Below, piece by piece: positions 33,882 through 43,078 of a stretch of DNA of 64,000 nt. The stretch is from an uncultured Bacteroidia bacterium (GTDB lineage: Bacteria > Bacteroidota > Bacteroidia > Bacteroidales > UBA932), in contig CACZZF010000012.1 of NCBI GenBank assembly GCA_902785575.1, positions 191,790 to 255,789 of the forward strand. The letters are read 5' to 3'. The notes under the pieces are model-generated. The model saw nothing but the letters and a program-made list of their open reading frames with translations. It searched no databases and was not told where the DNA came from. Numbering within the stretch: position 1 is the stretch's first letter; each line of letters starts with the position of its first letter. A program made the translations under genes and the position numbers.

Positions 33882-36845
33882 ATGACCAAATCTCTTTTGC
33901 TTAAAGCGATGCTTTCCACCGCGTTGGGCCTATTCGTCGGCTTTGCCGTCTTTGCCCAGCAGAGAAGCATCAGCGGAACCGTAAAAGGTGAAGACGGCCA
34001 GCCCATCCCGGGTGTGACCGTCATGATCAAGGGCACTTCCACAGGCGCCTCCACTGGAGCCGATGGTAAGTACACCTTCAACTTCACGCATCCCAATCCT
34101 GTGCTTGCGGTATCTTGTATCGGTTATGTGGGACAAGAGGTAGAGATCGGTAACCAGAGGGTTATTGATTTCGTCCTCGTCGAAGAGACGACATCCCTCG
34201 AAGAAACCGTCGTTGTCGGTTATGCGGTCGGTAACAAGCGCACCATCACCGGTGCTGTTGACCGTGTCACCGAAGAGAACATGAACACTGGTTACGTCGC
34301 CACAGCGGTTGACGCTATCCGCGGCAAAGTTCCCGGACTTGTTATTTCCTCCAATGGTGGAAACGTCCAGGATAACCCTACTATCCGTCTCCGTGGTACC
34401 ACCTCCCTCTCAGGAGGTAACACCCCTCTCGTGATCATGGACGGTATCTTCGGCGATGTGGGAATGCTCTTCTCACTCTCTCCGGATGACATCCAGGAAA
34501 TCACTGTTCTGAAGGACGCTTCCGAGACCGCACAGTATGGTTCACGTGGTGCCGCTGGTGTTATCGTCGTCACCACCAAGAAGGGCCGTGAGGGCCGTTC
34601 CCAGATCGAGTATCGCGGCCAGTTCGGTATCTCCAATCCTTACAAGAAGCTCCAGGTGCTTGACGCTGCCGGCTACAGGGCTCTGAACACCGGCAAGTTC
34701 GGTGGCGCAGGTCTTGACAAGGGTGATGACACCTACTGGATGGACTGGATCATGAACGATCTCGTAACCCAGAACAACCACAATATTTCCTTCACTTCCG
34801 GTAACAGCAAGTCCAACCTCAACGCTTCCCTCGGTATCAGGCAGCGTGACAACGTTGTCAAGAACGCTGGCAATACCAACTATATGTTACGTATGTCCGC
34901 CAGCCAGAAGGGACTGAATGACAGGCTCACCCTCGAGATGAACGCCATGGCCACCTTCATGGACAAGGATTGGATCGACACCGGTATCTTCACAGGTGCC
35001 GCCGCTTACAATCCCACATTCCCTGGCCACCGCAACACCGAGACCGGTCTCTGGGACTACGACCCCAACGCCGAGACCATCACCCACCCCGGCGACTATA
35101 TGGACTATATCCATAAGGAGGCTGTTTATCGTGTGGTCGCCAGCGCACGCGCGACCTATAAGATCATTGACGGTCTCACCGCCAGCATCTTTGGGTCCTA
35201 CACCTACACCAACCGCCTGAACCGCAACTACTTCCCGCACGACTTGAAGAGCTATAGGGTCGCTCGTGGTGAGGCTAACAATTCCACCAACCTGAACACC
35301 AATGGCATGGCCAGCTTCCAGCTCGCCTATAACAAGACCATCGGTAAGCATTCCTTCAGCGCCCTCGCTCTTACCGAGGCCCAGAGGTATGACTACTGGT
35401 ACAATTATTCCAGGGCAACAGGTTTCGAGAGTGACTACTTCACTTACAACAACATGCAGGCTGGTTCAACCGTCAAGTGGGGCGATGTCCAGTCCTCTGC
35501 TACCCAGTATACCCTCATGTCATATCTCGGCCGTCTGAACTACATGTTCGACAACCGTTATGTCATTACGCTCAACGCCCGTGCCGACGGTTCCTCCAAG
35601 CTCGGTGCGAACCACAAGTGGGGCTTCTTCCCTTCAGCTTCCCTCGCATGGATCATCAGCAACGAAGGATTCATGAAGAACCAGAGGCTGTTCAACAACC
35701 TCAAGTTCCGTGTCGGTTACGGTGTCACCGGTAACCAGGACGCCATCGATCCTTACAGGTCACTGTCCCTCATGTCCCCGAACGGTACCACTACTTATAA
35801 TGGTGCAACTGTCACAACTTACGCTCTAGACTCCAACCCTAACCCGGACCTGAAGTGTGAGACCAAGTACACCTTCGACGCCGGTATCGACTTCTCGATG
35901 TGGCGCGGCAGGTTCAGCGGTACCATCGATGCTTACATGTCAACCACAAGGGATCTGCTCTACACCTATGAGGTGCCCGTCCCTCCGTTCACCTACACAA
36001 GCCTCCTCGCCAACATGGGTGAGATGACCAACAACGGTATTGAGATCGGTCTCCATGTCGCTCCTATCGAGACGAAGGACATGGGTCTGACCCTCCAGGG
36101 CAACGTCGCTTTCCAGAAGAACAAACTCGTCAGCCTTTCCGGTACATACCAGGGACAGGACCTGACCACTTCAAAGTACATCGCTCTCTCAAGCGCAAGC
36201 TGTAACGGTCTGACTTCCAACACCAACGTGGTTTACATGACCGAGGGTTATCCTGTCAACATCTTCCGTCTTCCCGTCCACGACGGCTTCAAGACCGACG
36301 ATACCGGCAAGAAGACCTATCAGGTTAAGGATGTCAACGGTGACGGTGGTATCACCCTCGACGATGAAGGTGACCGTGAGTTCCTCGGCCAGGCTACACC
36401 TAAGGTGTTCGCCAGCCTCGGTGGAACATTCCGCTACAAGAACTGGGATCTCTCGACTCAGCTCAACGGTGGCTTCGGACATCACATCTACAACTTCACA
36501 AGCCTGCGTCTCTCCAACCTCGGTGCCTTCCCGACCTACAACGTCCTGAAGACCGCAGAAGAACTTGGAGTTTACAACGCCCAGCACACATCTTACTGGC
36601 TCGAGAAGGGTGACTATGTCAACCTCGAGTACATCACCATCGGTTACAACCTCCCGGCCAGCAAACTTGGTCTTAAGAACATCAAGGGCCTGAGGTTCGC
36701 CCTCTCCTGCAACAACGTTGCGACATTCACGGGATACTCCGGTCTGACTCCGATGCTGAACAACGCAACCATCGGTGGCGGTATCGACAACAACGTCTTC
36801 CCGATCATGCGCACCTACACCGCAATGCTTTCGGTCAAATTCTAA
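33882..36845 (+). CDS. SusC/RagA-family TonB-dependent transporter (second pair)
   Basis: A 987-aa outer-membrane importer. It has a signal peptide (ALGLFVGFAVFAQ), a CarboxypepD_reg-like domain (ISGTVKGEDGQPIPGVTVMIKG), the TonB-box region EETVVVGYAVGNKRTITGAV, the plug (IRGKVPGLVISSNGG, ETAQYGSRGAAGVIVVTT) and a barrel ending RTYTAMLSVKF. Codons lean to CGT/CGC, GGT, AAC and AAG much as in gapA and glyA, suggesting strong expression. It is followed 24 bp later by its SusD partner. No glycosidase, protease or anti-sigma gene is attached, so the ligand is unknown. Confidence 0.95.
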   Translation: MTKSLLLKAMLSTALGLFVGFAVFAQQRSISGTVKGEDGQPIPGVTVMIKGTSTGASTGADGKYTFNFTHPNPVLAVSCIGYVGQEVEIGNQRVIDFVLVEETTSLEETVVVGYAVGNKRTITGAVDRVTEENMNTGYVATAVDAIRGKVPGLVISSNGGNVQDNPTIRLRGTTSLSGGNTPLVIMDGIFGDVGMLFSLSPDDIQEITVLKDASETAQYGSRGAAGVIVVTTKKGREGRSQIEYRGQFGISNPYKKLQVLDAAGYRALNTGKFGGAGLDKGDDTYWMDWIMNDLVTQNNHNISFTSGNSKSNLNASLGIRQRDNVVKNAGNTNYMLRMSASQKGLNDRLTLEMNAMATFMDKDWIDTGIFTGAAAYNPTFPGHRNTETGLWDYDPNAETITHPGDYMDYIHKEAVYRVVASARATYKIIDGLTASIFGSYTYTNRLNRNYFPHDLKSYRVARGEANNSTNLNTNGMASFQLAYNKTIGKHSFSALALTEAQRYDYWYNYSRATGFESDYFTYNNMQAGSTVKWGDVQSSATQYTLMSYLGRLNYMFDNRYVITLNARADGSSKLGANHKWGFFPSASLAWIISNEGFMKNQRLFNNLKFRVGYGVTGNQDAIDPYRSLSLMSPNGTTTYNGATVTTYALDSNPNPDLKCETKYTFDAGIDFSMWRGRFSGTIDAYMSTTRDLLYTYEVPVPPFTYTSLLANMGEMTNNGIEIGLHVAPIETKDMGLTLQGNVAFQKNKLVSLSGTYQGQDLTTSKYIALSSASCNGLTSNTNVVYMTEGYPVNIFRLPVHDGFKTDDTGKKTYQVKDVNGDGGITLDDEGDREFLGQATPKVFASLGGTFRYKNWDLSTQLNGGFGHHIYNFTSLRLSNLGAFPTYNVLKTAEELGVYNAQHTSYWLEKGDYVNLEYITIGYNLPASKLGLKNIKGLRFALSCNNVATFTGYSGLTPMLNNATIGGGIDNNVFPIMRTYTAMLSVKF

Positions 36846-36869
36846 AGAACATCTTAAACATAGAATATC

Positions 36870-38630
36870 ATGAAGAAATTACTCTATAGTGCAGCTGTTC
36901 TGGCCCTGACTTTCCTTATGGCCGGTTGCTCCCTCGAGGAGAAGCCGTTGAGCAAATTCGACGAAAGCGAGGCCTACAAGAGCTCCACACTCGTGTACGT
37001 GAACACTGTCGCGAGCTTGTACAACAAGCTGAACAGCCGTTTCAAGGGTGGTGACGACAACTACAACTACATGTCGGAGTTTACCGCTGACGTGCTCTTC
37101 CTCCCGGGACGCCAGGGCGACTGGGTCGATGGTGGAAAGCATCAGAACGCCTTCCTTCACAGGTGGGATCCTTCCACAGACTATATCCGCAACCTTTGGA
37201 ACGACTCCTACTCCGATATCGCCCTCTGTAACTCTTCACTGAAGAAACTTGAGGAGATCAAGGGACTCGGATCCCTGGATGCATCAGTCGTCGACTCCTA
37301 TCTGGCGGAGGTCCGCGGAATCCGCGCCTTCTACTACATGTGGCTGGTCGACTTCTTCGGCCGGATTCCGATCGTCACATCTCCTGACGCCGGTATCGGT
37401 GACGTGAAGCAGTCCACCCGTAGCGAGGCTTATGGATTCGTTCGTGACGAGCTTGCCGAGATCATCCCCCTGCTGCCCTCAGCCAAGAGCCAGGATGTGA
37501 ACAGCGAGTATTATGCCCGTATGACCAAGGCTGTCGCCTATGCTATGATGGCCCGCCTTGCCATCAACGCAGCTGTCTTCTCACAGGACAACTGGAACCA
37601 GGGACAGTTCACCGGTGGAATCGCCAAGGTTGAGCCCGGTGTGACCGCTGCTGGTAAGTCCCAGAACATCACCATCAACGGAAAGACCATGAACGCTTGG
37701 GAGACCGTTGTTTACTGCCAGGAGCAGATCAAGGCCGAAGGCTACGAGCTTGCCGCCAGCTTCAAGGACAACTTCAAGACCGGCAACGAGTCCTCAAAGG
37801 AGAACATCTTCGTAGAACCTATGGATGACAATGTACACCGTACTTCTGACACCCAGGTTACCCGTTCCCTCCACTACAATCACGCAAAGACCATCGGCTT
37901 CTCTTCCTGGAACGGAACAGCAGCGACCGTACACGCTCTGAAAGTGTTCAACTATAAGGAGAACGTTGACAAGAACAACCTGTCTGCCGCTACTTTCGAG
38001 TGCGACGACCCTCGTTTCGACATCTCCTTCTTCAACGGTCCTTGCTCAGTCAATGGTGTCATCGTGAACGCAGGTGTTTCCGAGGACAAGTATCCTGAGG
38101 GAATCTACATCGGCTATGAGGCCCGCAACGACTTCTCCACCGATGACTACAGCGATCCTTGGGGACTGTACCTCGTCAAATGGGCTGGCGTTCGTATCAA
38201 GAAGTATGAGTATGACCCCACCACATCCGGTCAGAACTACTTCAACGCCGACCGCGTGATCTTCCGTTACGCTGACATGCTCCTCCTCGCCGCCGAGGCC
38301 CAGTATCGTCTTGGCAATAAGGATAAGGCCATGGATCTTGTCAACCAGGTCCGCGCCAGGGTCGGTGTCGAGCCGCTTACCGACATCACAATCAAGGACA
38401 TCCTTGACGAGAAGCTCCGCGAGGAGATTTGGGAGACTATGGGCCGCCGCGGTGACCAGGTCCGTTTCGGAACCTACACCGAGGCCGATGAGGATAAATT
38501 CGAGGGTGTGAAGCACGCCATCGTAGCTTCTGACTGGGTATATGACGCTACCGGCTACACCACCGTGTTCCCGATCCCTGTCACAGTCATCAGCCTTAAC
38601 AGCAACCTCACCCAGAACCCTGGATATTAA
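36870..38630 (+). CDS. SusD/RagB-family outer-membrane lipoprotein (second pair)
   Basis: A 586-aa lid lipoprotein (LTFLMAGCSLEE) for the preceding SusC-type transporter. SusD signatures are EVRGIRAFYYMWLVDFFGRIP, TKAVAYAMMARLAINAAVF, FRYADMLLLAAEAQYRLG, MDLVNQVRARVG and the C-terminal VFPIPVTVISLNSNLTQNPGY. It is the last gene of a two-gene operon that ends at a strong terminator. The ligand cannot be inferred. Confidence 0.95.
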   Translation: MKKLLYSAAVLALTFLMAGCSLEEKPLSKFDESEAYKSSTLVYVNTVASLYNKLNSRFKGGDDNYNYMSEFTADVLFLPGRQGDWVDGGKHQNAFLHRWDPSTDYIRNLWNDSYSDIALCNSSLKKLEEIKGLGSLDASVVDSYLAEVRGIRAFYYMWLVDFFGRIPIVTSPDAGIGDVKQSTRSEAYGFVRDELAEIIPLLPSAKSQDVNSEYYARMTKAVAYAMMARLAINAAVFSQDNWNQGQFTGGIAKVEPGVTAAGKSQNITINGKTMNAWETVVYCQEQIKAEGYELAASFKDNFKTGNESSKENIFVEPMDDNVHRTSDTQVTRSLHYNHAKTIGFSSWNGTAATVHALKVFNYKENVDKNNLSAATFECDDPRFDISFFNGPCSVNGVIVNAGVSEDKYPEGIYIGYEARNDFSTDDYSDPWGLYLVKWAGVRIKKYEYDPTTSGQNYFNADRVIFRYADMLLLAAEAQYRLGNKDKAMDLVNQVRARVGVEPLTDITIKDILDEKLREEIWETMGRRGDQVRFGTYTEADEDKFEGVKHAIVASDWVYDATGYTTVFPIPVTVISLNSNLTQNPGY

Positions 38631-38651
38631 TATCCGGAAGTTCATTAACAG

Positions 38652-38685
38652 AATAAAGGGTCGCCCACACGGGCGGCCCTTTATT
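38652..38685. terminator. Bidirectional intrinsic terminator after the second SusCD pair
   Basis: AATAAAGGGTCGCCC and GGGCGGCCCTTTATT form a 15-bp stem (one G-U) around loop ACAC and are followed by TATTC. It lies between convergent genes and can serve both. Confidence 0.9.
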
Positions 38686-38702
38686 TATTCATTCACGGGA
38701 GC

Positions 38703-40187
38703 TTATCGCTTGAACTCAGCAGGAATGGCGTCGGTGCTGATCATCTTTGAAAGATCCCTGACTGACTGCCGTATCGGCTCCACAGTGAATTCCGGGACAT
38801 TGTAGGAATAGACCTCATCATTGCGTCCTGAGAGATCCCGCATCGGGAGCATCACAGGCTTGTGGGCATTGCCGTCCTTGTCAAAATAACTGAAATACAC
38901 CCGAGTAAAAAGGCCATCATCCCTGCGGGAAGTGTAGACTATCCAACGCCCGTTGGAAGACCAATTGTGGAAACTGTCCGCATCAGGGCTGTTGGCCGGC
39001 TCTAAAGCTTTGGACTCCCCTGTCTGCAGGTCTTTCACCCAGAGATCGCTGTCACGATGCCAGATATGGAACGTGCCGTACCGGCCATAGGAGAACAGAA
39101 GATAACGCCCGTCCGGGGACACACGAGGCTCCATAGCGCTCATCTCACTGGATTTGGCGTCAAAAACGAGTTTCTCAGGACCGAAAGACTTGGTCTGGAG
39201 ATCAAAACTCCTGCTCATCAAGTCATAATGGATCCTGTCGAAACAGACAGCGATGCTATCGCTCGGAAGGAGAGCTATTTCCGGCTGCCTGGCAGAGGAA
39301 TAGTACAAGGTCTTGCCGTCTGGAGACCAGGTCGGGAAAGTCTCGAACGCCAGAGTGTCAGCGGACACCATACTGACCTCATTGCTGTCAATGTCATATA
39401 GAATCAGATCCGAGACAGGATCCTGAACCTCAAGCTTCTGGATATTCTTCTCGTGGAAGAATTGTCTTGTCCTGTTGACTGAATAAACAATCAGCCTCTC
39501 CTCAGGATGCCAAGCAGGATAGACCCCAGCCGAAATAGTGGACTCGGTTTTTAGATTCACCTTCTTGAAATCGTCACCAGTAATGATCAAAGTTCCACCC
39601 ATTACCTGACGGATATGCATCTGCCAGTTATCAGTACGGTAGTTCTGGAACTGGTGGCAGTTCATGCACTGCTGCTCTTTCGGATTATAATGCATCCTGT
39701 TGTTGTAGACCTCCCAATCCTTACCGGTGGACAAATTCCTCTGACGGATAGAGAATGCCGTGTAGAACTCATAGGATGGCGCGAGAAGCCTGTAGGTCAA
39801 GAACTCATCTATGGGCTCCAGAGCCACATCGCTACGGAAACTCTTAAGAGTGAACCATTTACCGTCCTTCTTGACATTAATAGTACAAGTCAATCCAGCT
39901 CCGATGTTAGCCTCAAGCAACGCTTTCCATTTTTTAAGAGGCAGTTTGACTTCCCTACCCTTGGACACGATCTGACCACCCTTCTCACCAGTTATGGTGG
40001 TGACGAACTTATTGCCTTCATTTTGGATACGGAAATCCAAAGGGGATATATTTGGTGGAAGGACAACACCAGAATAGTCAGGATAAATCGAGGCTTCTTC
40101 CTCAATCTCAGAACAGTCCCGTGGAGAAACGCAACTGATGAACGCGATGAGCGGCAAAACAATGGCCGCAAGAATTCCTTTCCTCAT
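38703..40187 (-). CDS. TolB-like beta-propeller lipoprotein with a CxxCH motif
   Basis: A 494-aa lipoprotein (LIAFISC). Residues 40-150 form an unknown N-terminal domain. A single CMNCH (174-178) matches the c-type haem attachment motif CxxCH. From about residue 215 there are PD40/WD40-like blades (AGVYPAWHPEERLIVYS, FETFPTWSPDGKTLYYSS, MEPRVSPDGRYLLFSYG, SFHNWSSNGRWIVYTS). It is the third gene of an operon with a DUF6057-like membrane protein and a thioredoxin-like lipoprotein. Haem binding is inferred from one motif only; metal or structural use of the Cys pair is possible. Role unknown. Confidence 0.75.
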   Translation of the reverse strand: MRKGILAAIVLPLIAFISCVSPRDCSEIEEEASIYPDYSGVVLPPNISPLDFRIQNEGNKFVTTITGEKGGQIVSKGREVKLPLKKWKALLEANIGAGLTCTINVKKDGKWFTLKSFRSDVALEPIDEFLTYRLLAPSYEFYTAFSIRQRNLSTGKDWEVYNNRMHYNPKEQQCMNCHQFQNYRTDNWQMHIRQVMGGTLIITGDDFKKVNLKTESTISAGVYPAWHPEERLIVYSVNRTRQFFHEKNIQKLEVQDPVSDLILYDIDSNEVSMVSADTLAFETFPTWSPDGKTLYYSSARQPEIALLPSDSIAVCFDRIHYDLMSRSFDLQTKSFGPEKLVFDAKSSEMSAMEPRVSPDGRYLLFSYGRYGTFHIWHRDSDLWVKDLQTGESKALEPANSPDADSFHNWSSNGRWIVYTSRRDDGLFTRVYFSYFDKDGNAHKPVMLPMRDLSGRNDEVYSYNVPEFTVEPIRQSVRDLSKMISTDAIPAEFKR

Positions 40188-40189
40188 TG

Positions 40190-41932
40190 TCAGTCAGTTG
40201 TGATGGATTTAACAAAATAGATATAGTACCAATATGTGTCCCCGAACTTCTCACGGCAAGCCTTCTCATCACCAGCGGAAGCTTTGGAACTGAAATCAAT
40301 GAAACGCCTGACCACAGGAGCATCCGGTCCACCGAGATCTCTCGCCACAGCGTCAATCTCAGCCTGGTTCCTGCCGATATATGCGAACAGGATAGCGGCC
40401 TCGCCGACATGCGTGGGAATCCTCCTGCCGCTGGCGAGGAGGATATCATAGAAATACCAGAACATGTCGATATCCTTGGCTGTCATCGAGGCGGCTAAAC
40501 AGGCGTCCAACATCACCCCCTCAGGATGCTCTTGAAGCATAAAATGGTTCAAGATGGTATTCTCGGCCACAGCGCTGCTCATATACTTGACTTCCTCGAA
40601 GTTATCCAGCGCCTTGAACATCTGATACTCGGGGTCGGAAGCCAGAAGAGACGGATCCTCCAACATCGAGCGGTATTTCCGTACCCATTTCCGCTGATAA
40701 AGATTACGGCCGATTATGTCAAGATATCTCTCAACCAAAGCGGGATTCTCCTGCCCTGTGAAGAGGGCGACCTTAGCCTGGTACTTGTAGCGTTCCACGG
40801 TACGCTGGAACATCATCGACATCTCCCATGACCAACGGGTGCTATAATTGATCAAGCCATTATAGAAGAACACCACGGGGCCACAAACCTCGGTCTGAGA
40901 TATCTGGGCAGGAGTGTCAATACCAACTGACTCGTTGGGATACTTGAACATCTCATCACATAGCCGTCCCTTGTTCATCAAGGCTATATTCCTGTACATC
41001 ACGATTATACGTGATGGTTTGTCAGCCTTCCGGGCTAACTTCAGCGCCTTGTCCCAATCATTCTTCTCGATGGCGTGCTGCATAGCGATCTCGACATGGA
41101 AATTACGGTTCCAGTATGGGAGAACACTGACAATAATCAAGACCATCAAGACAGTCAAAGCCAATGTGAAAGCAACGTGCGGGTCCCGTTTGATCCGGAT
41201 AATCGGGAGAATCACCAGAGATGCCATCGCTACGGCCAAAGGGATGAAACGGCGATGATTGTCCACAAAATCCATATACGGGATACCGGCCAGGAAGGTG
41301 TAGCGAGTGTCGATGTGAGTGAATACAAAATGTGAATACACTAACGGCACACAAACCCCACAAACAACCGCCAAAGCGGCTGGAAGCCATTTTTTCGAAA
41401 CAATGGCATCCAGGAGGATAGACACAAGAGCCACGACTGAATACGCCCCGAAAAGAGGATATCCGACCAAAGCCACGAGCAAAGGATAAAACGGCGCTTC
41501 CTTATACTCTTTGATTCTGACCCACCCGAGAATCATAAGCGCGGCGCAGATCAGACCCAGCGTTTGGGAGAACAGCAGGCCTTGGCTCCTGAAAGTGTAC
41601 AACGAATAATCGAAACCGACAATGAACCAGAAGGCAGCGAAAGCGGGGAAAATAGCTGTAATCTCGTCTTTCTGGAACTTCCTGACAACCCAGGAGAGGC
41701 ACCAAAGGCTCAACAAGACAAGCGCCACACCAAGGATGGGGATTCCAGAGACCTGGGTCAAAATGCTTCCGAGAACCGGCAAAACCACTCCGGGTTGCAA
41801 TCCAAGATTGGCATAGAATGTCATATCCGGCCATAGCGAGAGCTCGAAAAGTTTCCTGATTACCCCGAGTTTGAGGATCAGGACAACCGTCATGGCAGCA
41901 TAAATGACTATTCTGAGAAACTTTTTATTCAT
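40190..41932 (-). CDS. DUF6057-like membrane protein
   Basis: A 580-aa protein. The first 290 residues hold about ten hydrophobic segments, and the last 290 are soluble and helical, with TPR-like pairs such as AIEKNDWDKALKLARKADKP and MLDACLAASMTAKDIDMFWYFYDIL. It resembles a Bacteroidetes family I know as DUF6057, which has no established function. It sits 7 bp after the thioredoxin-like gene and 2 bp before the propeller lipoprotein, so the three are one operon. Confidence 0.7.
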   Translation of the reverse strand: MNKKFLRIVIYAAMTVVLILKLGVIRKLFELSLWPDMTFYANLGLQPGVVLPVLGSILTQVSGIPILGVALVLLSLWCLSWVVRKFQKDEITAIFPAFAAFWFIVGFDYSLYTFRSQGLLFSQTLGLICAALMILGWVRIKEYKEAPFYPLLVALVGYPLFGAYSVVALVSILLDAIVSKKWLPAALAVVCGVCVPLVYSHFVFTHIDTRYTFLAGIPYMDFVDNHRRFIPLAVAMASLVILPIIRIKRDPHVAFTLALTVLMVLIIVSVLPYWNRNFHVEIAMQHAIEKNDWDKALKLARKADKPSRIIVMYRNIALMNKGRLCDEMFKYPNESVGIDTPAQISQTEVCGPVVFFYNGLINYSTRWSWEMSMMFQRTVERYKYQAKVALFTGQENPALVERYLDIIGRNLYQRKWVRKYRSMLEDPSLLASDPEYQMFKALDNFEEVKYMSSAVAENTILNHFMLQEHPEGVMLDACLAASMTAKDIDMFWYFYDILLASGRRIPTHVGEAAILFAYIGRNQAEIDAVARDLGGPDAPVVRRFIDFSSKASAGDEKACREKFGDTYWYYIYFVKSITTD

Positions 41933-41939
41933 TTGATTA

Positions 41940-42953
41940 TCACTGAGCGAATATTGTCTTTAAAGGTAAGGCGAGATCCGCGAACGAACGTCCCCGGGCA
42001 ACTATGGTCCCCTCTTTATCAATCAGAACCACCCTTGGCAGCCCTTCGAAACCATACAGAGAGGAAGCCTTGTCTCCGGCTTCAGGACCATTGGCGAAAC
42101 TCGGACCGAATAATCCGAAATCCTTCTCGCATTCCGCGAATTTGGCCATATCACTGTCAAGGGAAACATTGAACATCTCGAGTCCCAAATCGCGGTACGG
42201 AAGGCAACCTTCGGTTATTTCAGGTATAGCGGTGGATGCGTCCCTGGCCCAACTTGCCCAGAAAAGGACCACAGTGGCTTCGTGGGTTCTGACCACGTCA
42301 CCGAGACTGACCTTAAGGCTGTCAGCATCAAGCATTTCGAAATCCTTGAATTTTGTTCCCGGCTCGGTGTCCACCCTCACCTGGGACACTTTACGGTAGT
42401 GCTCCACATATATATTATCATGAAACTCCGAGGGAAGCATATCGCAATAATCCAGCAACTCCCTGTCACTGACAAGGCCATAGAAATTGGATATAAGCAT
42501 CGCTCCGAGAAGATTGTCCTTATTCTCTTCGAAAGTCTCCTTGACAAGATTCAGATAAGCGTCATTATTTCCCGCGGGGAGTTGATCCTTGCGTATTTTG
42601 AACTGGACCATGTTCTCGTTCGCCTTGGTCCCGGTGATGTCTATATGGCTGATCCTGGCATCCCCTTTCACGTAGATTGTGGCATTCTCCAGAAGTACAG
42701 GAATATCAATGGGATACTTAACGCCGAGAACATTGTTGATATATACCAGACAAGGCGTGTCAACCTTCCCCTTGAATGTGAATTTCCCGTCCACCACTTC
42801 GGTCGAAGAGATGATATGACCTGAAGTGTCGAGAAGATTTATGTCCCCTTCGTCAAGGTCTATTATATCGCCTTTGATAGTGTATCCATTTTGCCCGCAA
42901 GAGCATAGGGAGGCAGCCAGCACCAACGCCGAAATAATCTTCCGTATACGCAT
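41940..42953 (-). CDS. Thioredoxin-fold lipoprotein (DUF4369 plus TlpA-like) lacking the CxxC cysteines
   Basis: A 337-aa lipoprotein (LAASLCSC). A DUF4369-like N-terminal beta domain (YTIKGDIIDLDEGDINLL) covers about residues 22-110. A TlpA/AhpC-type thioredoxin domain begins near residue 200 (TKFKDFEMLDADSLKVSLGD). The active-site segment reads FWASWARDAS: the cysteines expected after W235 are Ala236 and Ala239, so it cannot carry out disulfide exchange. The remaining thioredoxin features (GLEMFNVSLDSD, YGFEGLPRVVLIDKEG with the cis-Pro) are kept. It is the first gene of the operon with the membrane protein and the CxxCH lipoprotein. A binding or scaffolding role is inferred. Confidence 0.82.
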   Translation of the reverse strand: MRIRKIISALVLAASLCSCGQNGYTIKGDIIDLDEGDINLLDTSGHIISSTEVVDGKFTFKGKVDTPCLVYINNVLGVKYPIDIPVLLENATIYVKGDARISHIDITGTKANENMVQFKIRKDQLPAGNNDAYLNLVKETFEENKDNLLGAMLISNFYGLVSDRELLDYCDMLPSEFHDNIYVEHYRKVSQVRVDTEPGTKFKDFEMLDADSLKVSLGDVVRTHEATVVLFWASWARDASTAIPEITEGCLPYRDLGLEMFNVSLDSDMAKFAECEKDFGLFGPSFANGPEAGDKASSLYGFEGLPRVVLIDKEGTIVARGRSFADLALPLKTIFAQ

Positions 42954-43001
42954 AAAAAAAGAAAGTCAAGAGCTTGTCAAACGTTTCACAAGCATTCATT
43001 A

Positions 43002-43009
43002 CAAATATA
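43002..43009 (-). promoter_or_regulatory. -7 promoter element of the thioredoxin-like operon
   Basis: Minus-strand TATATTTG lies about 50 bp before ATG 42953. It is interleaved with the opposite-facing glyA box 21 bp away, so the two promoters may compete. Confidence 0.5.
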
Positions 43010-43030
43010 GTAAAAATGGATTTTTAATCG

Positions 43031-43038
43031 TATATTTG
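43031..43038 (+). promoter_or_regulatory. -7 promoter element of glyA
   Basis: TATATTTG on the plus strand, 40 bp before ATG 43079. Confidence 0.55.
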
Positions 43039-43078
43039 CTATTCGTAAACCACAGAAGACATAACAAACTCAACTTAT

